DNA from: Phellopilus nigrolimitatus
Taxonomy: Eukaryota; Basidiomycota; Agaricomycetes; Hymenochaetales; Hymenochaetaceae
Direction: 5' to 3'
Length of the DNA stretch: 17,077 nucleotides
Assembly: GCA_021029095.1 (NCBI GenBank)
Contig: JAJOHG010000490.1
Location: 1-17,077 of the forward strand
Shown here piece after piece: positions 1-9,064 of the stretch; the stretch's first letter is position 1; the number at the start of each line of letters is the position of its first letter. Below the pieces are notes generated by a model. That model searched no databases. It was given only the letters and a program-made list of their open reading frames with translations, and was not told the origin of the DNA. The position numbers were made by a program, and so were the translations under genes.

Positions 1-560
1 AGCCGGACCGGTCCCAGAGATGGACTGGTCTACGCGAGAGGCTGGTCTCCACAACGTACTAGTCTTGGAGACAGACCAGTCCCAAAGATAGACTAGTCGT
101 AAAAGCAGACTAGTCTTTCTGGGTGCTATTTCATGTTGTCGTGGCCGGTGTACTCCGTACTGGTCTGGGCAACAGACTGGTCTCCATAGTGTACTGGTCT
201 TGAAGAGGGACCGACTCTAGAGATGGACTAGTCGTGAGAGCAGACTGGTCTTTTCTCTTCGAGTGCTATTTTTTCTCATCACGGCCCGGTATACTGGTCT
301 AGGCGACAGACTGGTCTCCATAGCGTACTGGTCTTGAAGATGGACTGACTCTAGAGATGGACTGGTCGTAAGAGTAGACTAGTCTTTTCTCTTTGGGTGC
401 TATTTTTTGTTATCGCGGCCTGGTGTCTGGGCAATAGACTGGTCTTTATAGCATACTGGTTTTAGAGACGGACCGACTCCTGAGATGGACTGGTCTTTTC
501 TCTTTGGGTGCTATTTTTTGCCGTCGCTGCCCGGTATACTAGTCTGGGCGATGGCTGCTA
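1..560. repeat. Nested minisatellite of ACTGGTC/ACTAGTC-rich units
   Basis: A tandem array of diverged units runs in from the left edge of the window. The landmark GTGCTATT recurs at 123, 263, 397 and 508, so units are about 140, 134 and 111 bp long, the last shortened by deletion. Each unit contains several copies of a short core, ACTGGTC or ACTAGTC, about twenty in all, spaced roughly 16-35 bp apart, plus a T-rich stretch (TTTTCTCTT) before the landmark. A further isolated core lies near 646. No reading frame of note crosses the array. The left end is cut by the window, so total copy number is unknown. Confidence 0.9.
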
Positions 561-1859
561 AGGCAAATCTCAAATACCTTACACATACTGTAGAAATAGT
601 GCATCTTTTCCAATGCGTCTGGCAAGTCGTGCCGCCGTGAAATCGGACTGGTCTTTCGGATAAGTGGGTTTGACAGCTCGCCTTCAATAACCAACATTAT
701 ACCGTCTCTCCTGAGCAGATAATTGGTTTCTGACCACGACGTGTTCTACGTGCTTTGTCGCAGACGTCTTCCTTGCCGTACCTACCTAGCCAGGTTGCCG
801 TTCTCGTAGCTGCCGTGGCTTTAGCCCGTTAGTGCTACGTAGTCGTCTGTATGCACTAAAGGGCTGCAGATTTAGCGCTAATGCCGCGCTCAATTTCAGT
901 GCTTGGATTCTGCCGGTAGAAAGATGGAACCTTCCATCGATCGGCCAGATGCTAAAATCTAAAATCGGATCAAAACGTAGAAGCGGGAACCCACAACTGG
1001 AAACGGCGGGCATACCCGGCGCTAAGCCTCTTTGGGCCGTCTAGCTTGACTCCTGGAAAGCAAGAATCCGCCTAGTACTGTTGATTGTCCAGAGACGAGA
1101 AGGCGGAACGCCAGCTTTCAGTGTTCGGGAAAGCGCAACACTGTCTCGGGAGTGGCCTGGGAAAGGGGTGGCAAGGGGGTGGCTTGAGGGTGGCTTGAGG
1201 GTGGCATGGCGTTTCAAGTCCGGAAACGGTGCTCCGTCCAAAACGCTGCGTAAGGATTGCTGAGGCACAACCGTAAGGCGTCCCGTCAGGCCGCCCCCGT
1301 TTCCGATGCCGGCACGGTAAATAAAGTCTTCGATGGAAAGGTCTTTGGCGACCTATCACAAAATGCTGTCCATGTGCATCCAAAGCGGCTCGTTCACGAG
1401 AAGTTCAAGTTGTCATCGTCCGCCGATTATCTAACGCTTACATCTGCATAGCTATAAGGTACATTTGCTTTTAGAGCTCTCTAGAATAGAACCCTCGAGG
1501 GACGTCGAGGCGTGGATAGGGTATCACGTACGGTAAGTAACAGCAGGGGTCAGAGGAATGGGTGTGTTAACGATACGGGTGATGGGTATAGAAGGAATCC
1601 GTGATGGACAGATGAATGAAAAGGGGGAACGCGTTGGAGGGGTTGGCGAGGAGCGTAGGAATGGGTGTATTGCAGCGGTGGGTTGTTTGGGGCGGAGAGA
1701 AGCGTATACTGCGAGTCCTCGCGAGTCCACCAGCCGTGCGTGACGTCGTAGTCCAAGTTGGCAATGGTGGAGCTCTGCATGGAGGTAGAGTCGTCGCTGA
1801 GAGCACTGAGAGACGGACTCGATGTATGACCGCCATCGAAAGAAGAGGAGTCGGTGAGA
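561..1859. other. Stretch without a confident gene
   Basis: Only short overlapping open frames with no recognisable protein character are seen from 561 to about 1500. Around 1165-1205 there is a small G-rich tandem repeat of about 12 bp (GGGTGGCTTGA-like, roughly three copies). From about 1550 to 1859, just beyond the stop of the DUF3435 gene, the minus strand keeps an open, serine-rich, coding-like frame that is one base out of register with that gene (see findings). The rest may be 3' flank. Confidence 0.5.
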
Positions 1860-4179
1860 CTATTGGGCGAAGAAGAAGGAGGGCGACAGTGAAGCGCCAT
1901 GATCCAAGTCGTCATCGGAGGCCGGAGAAGCACCTTCCAGTCCTGCCGGAGAAGCCGCTCCGGCAAGGATGCCAAGGAAACCCCGGATCTCGCGCCGGAT
2001 TGGCTCTTCCAGCCGGCCGAGCTTGACCATGCTCGTGCCGACAGCGATCCGACGCTGGTGGAGGTCCTCGGGGCCGAGGCCGTCGGGTTGGTCGCAGAGA
2101 AGCTTGGCCAGGTCGGCACGGTCGGGGAGCTGGAGGTCCGTCTTGGCCTTCTGGTCCTCGACAGGCGCTTCGCCGTTGGCCTGGCGCTCGACGTCCCAGG
2201 TAGGGCGGTTGTGGAAATAGTAGAGGCGGTAGCTGTCCTTGACCATCTTCTTCCTCTTGGCCCTCCTCGACGAGATGAGACGGGTGAGACGCTGGAGCTC
2301 CTTCTCGTGCGGGGAGCCCTTGACGCGGAACTGGTTGCCCTTCAGCTCCTCCCTCCTCCGCTCGAGCTGCTCGATCTCCGGGTCCTCGGGCAGGAGATCC
2401 CACACCTCGTCAGGAACCATGTCGCCACTAGCACGAGGGTCGCGCGTGTGGCCGACGTGCGACAGCATGCTGAGCACCCGGTCCTGCAGAGGCTCGCCGA
2501 GCACCGCGTTCTGCACGTCGAACTGTACGTGGGCGTTGAGATAGGCGTCCTGGAAGACGTTGGAGTGGTTGTTGTGGCGCATGACCTGGTCGCGCACGGC
2601 GTCGGACGCCTGGCCGTTGACCGTGTTGCCGACATTCCTCCGCCAGTCCTTCGGCCCGATGGGTTTCTCGTAGCCCATATCAAGCGACTGTCTGCCCATG
2701 TAGTCGTGAAGAGTGCGGTAGGGGAGAGGGGAGTCCAAGTCGCCGTTCCAACGCCGGAATACCGGTCGCTTCAGCCACTCCTTCTTCCATCGCAGCGGCA
2801 CACACGTTACTGGGCCACTGGTACGGACTCGGAAGACAGCCTCGACGCTGGAGAGGGTGGGGGAGTCGAAGGCACCGTCAAGGACTGCAATGCTGGCCAT
2901 GAGCGTGACGAGACAGAAGATGAGCCTCCTGGTTGGCGTGAAGTAGAAGACAGTCCTGGAGAGCGGATATCAGCGGGTGAGGGGAGCGATGCGAGCAGGT
3001 GAGACTCACGGTTTTGGTCTATTGTCAGCGCCTTTATGGTGGGTGAACTTGATCGACATGGTCAAGGTATCCGCTCCAGTCTCCGGATGGCGGATGACCA
3101 AGAACTGTACGTCCTCGTAACAGAGAGCCTTGGGGCGATTACGGAACTGCAGCTCCAGATCCAGCAGCCTGGCGATCTCCTTGGAGTGCTGGTCCGCAGG
3201 TGTATCAGGCGAGGTTGCCTTGGACGATGGCGTGGTCTGGTCACCGAAGAGTTCGTCCCAGCATCCGTCCATGGGAATGCTCTTCTCGCCATCGACAACC
3301 TCGGCTGGCCTACAGCCGGTATAGGCTAGGATGAGGTAGCAGCCTGCGACATCGAGACGCTGGCGCTCGCTGGGGAAGACTCGGTGGTCGTAGGCGAAGT
3401 TGAAGGTGAGGAGTGCCAAGAGATCGCCTGACTCGGTGACCGTCTTAAGACGTAGAGAGGGAGCTTCGAGGTGAAACTTGGGAATCAGGTACGTCTTGAA
3501 GAACTGGAAGCATTGTGAGTAAGGCTTTGGTCATGACTGAATGCCGGAGGTTACTACCTTGTGGACCTCGTTGCTGTCATTGGTATCCATATGGCGCCCG
3601 ACTGTCAAGTTGTATACTGCATAGGTGTCAAGGTCGTAACAAGTCGGTAAGCTTCCATCCCGACTAGAAGCATCGTATGAAGGACTGACGTTGTTTCCAC
3701 TGCCGAAAGTACTGCCAGCAGGTACCAGACGACTTGATGTCGCACTTCTCGCACAAATGTACGAGGAAGTCCATGGCCGTGCCTTTCTGAGCCGTCCTCA
3801 GAGCACCTTCCCAGCCTCCAGTCTCCTCTCCGAGATCCATGGCCTCGCAGTACCTGTGTGGCGCGTAGGTGAGCAGCTCTCTAGTCCGGGAAAGGAACTG
3901 CTCATTGACTTACGCCTTCCACTTCTTCAAGATGCCAGCAACGTTGAACTTGGTGTTGTCCGCCCACGCTGGCCGCAGGGAGACCACAAGGTCAGCATTG
4001 TCGCGAAGGGCCGCATGTTGCTGAGCGGTGAGGTGTTCTTTCTGACGCTGTTTCGTGCTCTGGGCGGCGGTGAACTGCCGGAGGAACTCGTCGGCGCAGT
4101 TGTTGGTCCCATAGCCCAGGTGGGCGGGTTGAGGGCGGGATTGTCGACTTTGACGAGGCTGTCGGGCTGCACGAGGCAT
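1860..4179 (-). CDS. DUF3435 tyrosine-recombinase-like protein (captain-family), five exons
   Basis: Exons on the minus strand are 4179-3914, 3853-3690, 3616-3558, 3503-3010 and 2955-1860. Introns are 60, 73, 54 and 54 bp, all GT-AG, and give an unbroken 692-aa protein. Joining them reconstitutes the DUF3435 hallmark blocks: CWQYFRQWKQLY across intron 2, FPSERQR, LAYTGCRPAE with the presumed catalytic Arg near residue 228, HHKGADNRPKPT across intron 4, FTPTRR, WRRNVGN (433-434), QVMRH (His 455) and FQDAYLN (Tyr 466). DUF3435 proteins are tyrosine recombinases that include the integrases of fungal Starship elements; in basidiomycetes they also occur as dispersed genes. The start is the first ATG downstream of the TATA box; no other ATG lies between them. 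The acidic-basic region near residues 515-560 resembles the family's EQLERRREELK segment. No element boundaries or cargo can be defined here. DNA integration activity is inferred only. Confidence 0.88.
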
Positions 4180-4302
4180 GCGTCGAAGGAAGATGAAGCA
4201 GAGGGCGGTGAGATGACGAGCACACGGCGTGGACGAGGTCGCTAGGATGGGCTCCGAGGCTGGGGCAGGATTGGGAGCGACAAGACGGGCCAAGAGGTGA
4301 GC

Positions 4303-4310
4303 CTTTTATA
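4303..4310 (-). promoter_or_regulatory. TATA box of the DUF3435 gene
   Basis: The minus strand reads TATAAAAG here, 124 bases before the proposed ATG at 4179. No ATG occurs in any frame between the two, which supports that start codon. Confidence 0.55.
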
Positions 4311-4828
4311 CCTGATGAGCTCAACCTAAACCTGAACAGAGTGCAGTGCCCGATCTCTTGCTTCGTCAGTCGACGAGATCGAAGTCGGGTTGCTGTCCAG
4401 CTACGTCCCAAAACCCCTCGTCCCAGACTTAGTGTGTAATGCATAAGTACTTGGCCCGCTTATTTCCGCTTTACGTAAGCGCTCTAATGCACGTCAATTC
4501 GCTAAGCTGAAGATAGTTTTGCTGATGCTGAACAATGATTTTCCTAAATACTCTGTAACTGCTGTTGGAAATAGGCTCGAGTTCCGGGAGGAAAGGTGTA
4601 GGGAGCGGCTTAGACAACTATAGGCATCTTGCTCAGTTTCAATCGGTGTACTTTTTCTCTCTTGCCTGGTTGGATCTCGTCGCACTTGTCGTTCTTGCTG
4701 AATGGTCTTTGCTTTCGTTATTACGAGTTTCTAATTGGTCATAAGAATGAGAATGATTTTCGATTTAGGCAAGGATCACCGAAAGGTCCGGAAGCTAAAT
4801 AAAGAGACGGGTGATCGACGTCCGACAC

Positions 4829-4884
4829 TCCTATTGGAAGCAAAAGTCACGGCTTCTCCTATTGGGAGCAAAAGTTACGGTTTC
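4829..4884 (+). promoter_or_regulatory. Two tandem 28-bp units with inverted CCAAT box
   Basis: The unit CTCCTATTGGRAGCAAAAG followed by TYACGGYTT occurs twice in a row here but once in the second promoter copy (about 6800-6827). ATTGG is the reverse of CCAAT, the site bound by the fungal HAP (NF-Y) complex, so this is a plausible upstream activating element. Function is inferred. Confidence 0.45.
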
Positions 4885-4922
4885 TCTTTTCCGGCTATGT
4901 ATCTGCACAGGCCGCCATGTAG

Positions 4923-4929
4923 TATAAAA
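4923..4929 (+). promoter_or_regulatory. TATA box, promoter copy A
   Basis: TATAAAA lies 22 bases before the first ATG (4945) of the pseudogene. The short gap agrees with a 5'-truncated gene whose normal leader and N-terminus are missing. Confidence 0.6.
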
Positions 4930-4944
4930 GCCTTCAGCATTGCA

Positions 4945-5909
4945 ATGGCTGCCTACTACGCGCAGCGCACGAGCGTGCCCTACGCGCTGGTCTCACCGAG
5001 GCGACACTCATCGCGGCGAAGGCAGGCGTGTACGAAAATGTGCTCAGCATCTGCAGCGCCGCGCAGGTCGCCGGCTAGAGGAAGCTACGTACACAGAAAA
5101 ACTGACCGTTGATCGTTGTCGCACACTAACATATGATTCATTTATACGCGGCACAGGTCGCTGACGCCGTGCACGCGCAGGGCCCATACATCTACCTGCA
5201 GCTTTGTATGACAACTCGGCCGGACATCCTCGCGGGGCCGGACTCGCCTTCGAACGCACTGGTATCTGGTTAACCAGCTCGCGCAGGACGTGTCGAACAA
5301 GCGCACGGACCGGTGGGGCGGTAGCATCAAAATTAGGAGACGTTTCGTGCTGGAGGCGCTCAAGAAGACCGCGAACGTCGTGGGGCGATATGCCTTAGTC
5401 CGTTCAACTTCATACAAGGTACGCAAAGCAAAGCGTTTCTCTTCAAATTTCTGAAAACAATCCCTCATAGACATGCGTAGAGAGCACGCGAATCCACCTT
5501 CGCCCACCTCGTGCGCCGCATCCGCGAAATGCACTTGGGCTTCGCGATCATCCACGTCGTCGAGCCGCGCGTTGCCGGCGAGCACGAGCGCGCGCCACAG
5601 GCGGACGAGTCCAATGACTTCCTGCGCGCGACCTGGAAGACGCCCGAGAGCAAGGCGAATGGCTCCATATACGTCGCCGCTAGGCGTTACAAGCCTGAGA
5701 CCACACTCGAGACCGTGGAGACGAAGGGCGACTTCGTCGTCTCCGGGCGGTACTACATCTCAAACGTACGTGAATTGTGTAGATGTAGCAACGTACTTTC
5801 AAAGAAAGCTGAATTGACTTTTTCTAACATGTCTAGCCCAACTTGCCCATGCAGATCAGGAAAGGGCATACCGTTTACACCACATGACCTCAAGACGTTT
5901 TACTCTCCC
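4945..5909 (+). pseudogene. Old Yellow Enzyme-like NADH:flavin oxidoreductase pseudogene
   Basis: Scattered frames match the OYE family in order: AYYAQRTSVP, LTEATLIAAKAGVYENV, VADAVHAQGPYIYLQL, PDILAGPDSPSNA, NQLAQDVSNKRTDRWGGS, FVLEALKKTANVVG, CLSPFNFIQ, FAHLVRRIREMHLGF, HVVEPRV, SNDFLRATWKTPES, FVVSGRYYISN, PNLPMQIRKG and IPFTPHDLKTFYSP. OYEs are FMN enzymes that reduce activated alkenes with NAD(P)H. Lesions: the first 40 or so residues are absent; a frameshift near 4993; TAG at 5076; a decayed donor of the first intron (about 5085-5156); a deletion near 5260 that removes roughly 70 residues, including the expected catalytic His/Asn region; a frameshift near 5385; and one extra base near 5863. 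Introns 5419-5470 and 5766-5836 still have GT-AG ends. The C-terminus after TFYSP is lost. It cannot encode a working enzyme. Confidence 0.88.
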
Positions 5910-6524
5910 AGGATTGTAGGGTGGACTCTGTATTCTCACCATCTCCGTTCGGGTGAAGGGCAAAGAAGGCGGGGGGAGAAGAACAGAAACGCACTGCGGA
6001 CACCACCCGGCGACCTCGTCCCGCATGCATGCGAAGAGCGCCGCGCCGGTCTGCCAAGCGCATCTGTGGCAAGAAATGATCTCATTTATGAATGGAGAAA
6101 TCTGATAGACAGACTTGGTCACTTTTCTCAGTAAACTTTGTATGAGTTTCGAAAACCTGGTTCAATGCACTAGGGTGATACATATAATTAACCTACAAGC
6201 CACTGTTGGATATGCACTTGTCTTAATATGTACTCAAGCAAATGGCAAAAAATGAAGCTGAAAAAAAAAGGAATCGTAACTTGCAGAGCAATGGCTCACT
6301 ACCAAAGTTTGCTACATGCTGTTCTTCTTTTAGCCTCACGACTCACAACCTGGACGACGTCAGCCTGAGTACCCTTGACCTGGACGATGATTTTACTGGC
6401 TACTCGAACCCCGTCACTGGGACTGTGCTGTTGAAAGTAGGCTTGAGGCTTTAATTCGAATGTGACTCGTATGTCGTTCTCCATTAATGGCATACTGAAG
6501 TCAAATCCTTCTCTGACAAGTCGT
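5910..6524. other. Spacer between pseudogene and second promoter copy
   Basis: No confident gene. At 6299-6493 the minus strand has a 64-codon frame with protein-like composition, and the plus strand has a 70-codon frame at 6242-6454. The two overlap and neither is recognised. The break in similarity to OYE at about 5910 is abrupt. Confidence 0.4.
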
Positions 6525-6903
6525 GAGTTCCGGGAGGAAAGGTGCAGGGAGCGGCTTAGACAGGCATTTGCTCGGTTTCAATCGGCGTACTTTTTTTTCT
6601 CGCTTTTTTTCGCACTTGTCGTTCTTGCTGAATGGTCTCGTACTCTCTTTGCTTTCGTACTCTCTTTGCTTTCGTTATTACGGGTTTGTTATTGGTTTCA
6701 TTAGAATATTATAATGATTTTCGATTTACTTGCTAAATAGGTAAGGATCGCCGAAAGGTCCGAAAGTTAAATAAAGAGACGGGTGATCGACGTCCGAGAC
6801 TCCTATTGGGAGCAAAAGTCACGGTTTCTCTTTTCCGGCTATTTATCTTCACGGCAAACATGTCATCGTGGCCGCCATGTAGTATAAAAGCCCTCGGCAT
6901 TGC
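6525..6903 (+). repeat. Duplicated promoter module, copy B
   Basis: This is the imperfect second copy of 4579-4943, about 379 bp, and the presumed promoter of the MFS gene that starts at 6945. Compared with copy A it lacks the second 28-bp CCAAT-containing unit. It has its own 17-bp tandem duplication (CGTACTCTCTTTGCTTT at 6639-6672) and some 20 extra bases before the TATA box (around 6851-6870). Confidence 0.9.
6883..6889 (+). promoter_or_regulatory. TATA box of the MFS gene
   Basis: TATAAAA in the conserved context GTAGTATAAAAGCC, 55 bases before the ATG at 6945. The same context occurs at 4923, upstream of the OYE pseudogene. Confidence 0.65.
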
Positions 6904-6944
6904 GGTCCTTAAGAACGATAAGGAAAATTCCTACCCCACGATCG

Positions 6945-9002
6945 ATGTCCCCGCATGTCCAAGCAGCTTATGAGCTTAGCGATGATGACAGGCTGGCACA
7001 GGACAGTCCTGCTACGACCAGACTGCCTGAAGCTCGTTTGGAACGCACTCTATTGACACCATATAGTGTCTTCGTGCACTGGGAGAGATGGGCTATCGTA
7101 GCTATGGTCGGACTGGCCGGAATTTTTAGGTGGGTGGTCGTCGAACCATGTTTTCGTAAAGTCTGTTGTCGCTAATGTCTTGAACGTTTCTTAGTCCGCT
7201 TACGGCCAACATCTACTTCCCTGCTATACCGACCATAGCAGACGCCTTCCACGAATCGATAGAAAACATTAACTTGACTGTTACAGTCTATATGATTGTC
7301 CAAGGACTTGGTGAGCCTCAGCATTAGACTACACCCATGTCCTTTATATATGTGTGTCCTAATACCTAAATTTCAAATAATTTAGCGCCATCTGTTTGGG
7401 GTTCAGTAGCAGACCGAAAAGGACGCAGACCGTCTTTTATCCTATGCCTAATAATTCTAATGTTATCGTGCATCGGCCTCGCGCTGGTACCTACCTCTGC
7501 TTACTGGCTGCTAATGGTGCTCCGCTGTGTTCAAGCTGCCGGGTCTGCGAGCACCATTGCATTGTGTAAGCTACTTCAATATATCGTTTGAATTTGATGG
7601 CTCATCACTCAGCCTCGTATTGGATAGCTGCTGGCGTAATAGCCGATTTAATCTCGATTGAAGAACGAGGTGGGTTCATCGGGATATCGAATATAGGGCC
7701 AATGGTGAATTTTAAATAGCCCCGTCTCATTGGCAGTACTTGAACTTACTGAAACTATAAACATACAGATTGGACCATGTATCGGACCAGTCATTGGCGG
7801 GATTCTAGCTGACGCGTTAGGTTGGAGGTCAGTGTATTTTACCGTTCTATTGTATCGAGTAAGAGCTTAGGACAATTCACTTTTCCATAGGTCTATCTTC
7901 TGGTTTCTCGCGATTGCCACTGGCGCCTGCATGCTTTTCATGATTTTGTGTGCCTTCGTTTTTATTCGTCCCATCTGCTTGCTAATTTAGATGAAAGACT
8001 CTTTCCAGAGACTCTCAGAAGTCAAGTTGGAAACGGATCCATCCCCGCACCGAAATGGAATCGAGCTCTCTTACCCATCATCGGTCGCTCAACTCTCGAG
8101 ATCAACCACGAAAGGCCGCCGCCACGGCCACTCCCCAATCCACTCTTACTATTTACGTCGCCGGACTTGATGCTCCTTCTGGTCAGCAACGCGATCGTGT
8201 ATTCAGCATACTATGCTGTAACCGCGACTATCTCCTCGTTGTTCAGCCAGAATTTTCCGTCCCTGTCTGAGACTGAAATTGGGCTGTGTTTCCTAAGTAT
8301 TGGGGGCGGTGGTGCATTCGCGACGGTGTCGACGGGCAAGCTATTGGATAGGCAATATATGAACGTCAAGAGGAAATTCGACGCGGCCAACAACTCAGAC
8401 CCGGAGAAGACTCATAATGATACTAATAGCTCCGATGGCGATTCATCTGCTGGGCACGACCAATTTCCGATCGAGAAAGCATGCCTGCAAACTCAGTACA
8501 TCTGGATACTCATATTCTCTGCGAGCTGTATCGGCTATGGCTGGTGCATCCAGTCGAAAACCAACATCGCTGGGCCTCTCGTTATGCAATTTATTTGTAA
8601 GTAGGGTGATTGCTCATATAAAGCGTCCATTAATTGCTCTTTTACTTTAGTGGGGTTTTCAGTGGTCTCTACTATGACCAACGTGCAGACGCTTATTGTC
8701 GATCTCTTTCCTACACAAGGATCGTCTGTTACGGCCGCTGTAAGCTGCATTATATTACAGTCCTTTGACAGAAACATACATTCCCTTACGTTGCACCATA
8801 GAACAATCTTGTCCGCTGCCTATTAGGTGCGACGGTAGTGTCGATTATCAACATCATCACGGATGCTATTGGGCCTGGATGGACATATACCCTTTGTGGA
8901 GGTGCTTGCGTCCTGACGTGGCCTATGGTTGTACTAGAAATGAAGATGGGACCGATATGGAGGAAGAGAAGAACAGATCGCAATAGACAAGCACAAGATT
9001 GA
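6945..9002 (+). CDS. MFS drug:H+ antiporter (DHA1, QDR-like), nine exons
   Basis: Exons are 6945-7129, 7195-7310, 7386-7565, 7628-7704, 7769-7827, 7891-7949, 7991-8596, 8651-8739 and 8802-9002, giving 523 aa, normal for this family. The protein is a plasma-membrane type transporter with about 12 predicted membrane segments. Signatures: SPLTANIYFPAIPTIA after a soluble N-terminus of about 60 residues, motif A GSVADRKGRRP (106-116), ERGGFIG, IGPCIGPVIGG, GWRSIFWFLAI, FPETLRSQVGNGSIP, a long hydrophilic Ser/Asp-rich loop between GKLLDR and FPIEK (about 341-388) as in QDR/Dtr1-type carriers, and VDLFP followed by AANNLVRC near the end. DHA1 carriers export drugs, polyamines or metabolites by proton exchange; the substrate here is unknown. 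The start is the first in-frame ATG after the TATA box. Intron 6 (41 bp) is short, and intron 3 has two possible acceptors, 7612 or 7627. The second matches the family better. Confidence 0.93.
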
Positions 9003-9058
9003 CGATCCATTAGCGTGTAATAGAGTATTCTTAACTCCTCTCCGTTTCTCTTATGTAT

Positions 9059-9064
9059 AATAAA
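9059..9064 (+). promoter_or_regulatory. Poly(A) signal of the MFS gene
   Basis: AATAAA, 57 bases beyond the MFS stop codon, in an AT-rich context (TATAATAAATTCC). It is the canonical hexamer, though fungal signals are loose. Confidence 0.4.

Larger units (their letters stand above)
4579..4943 (+). repeat. Duplicated promoter module, copy A
   Basis: This roughly 365-bp segment is an imperfect direct repeat of 6525-6903. Shared landmarks in order are GAGTTCCGGGAGGAAAGGTG, GGGAGCGGCTTAGACA, CACTTGTCGTTCTTGCTGAA, ATTTTCGATTTA, CGAAAGGTCCG, AAATAAAGAGACGGGTGATC, CTCCTATTGG, CTTTTCCGGCTAT and CCGCCATGTAGTATAAAAG. It ends two bases before the ATG of the Old Yellow Enzyme pseudogene, so it looks like that gene's promoter. 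Copy A has an extra 28-bp tandem duplication around the CCTATTGG (inverted CCAAT) box at 4829-4884. Confidence 0.9.

Noticed and set aside
1072..1383. 103-codon minus-strand frame near the G-rich repeat
   Set aside because: It runs through a 12-bp tandem repeat, is rich in Pro/His/Arg from that repeat, and shows no family signature.
1899..3002. 367-codon plus-strand open frame
   Set aside because: It is the antisense shadow of the DUF3435 last exon; the minus strand carries the conserved family motifs and splice sites.
3691..4245. 184-codon plus-strand open frame
   Set aside because: It overlaps DUF3435 exons 1 and 2 and their intron in antisense and shows no recognisable domain.
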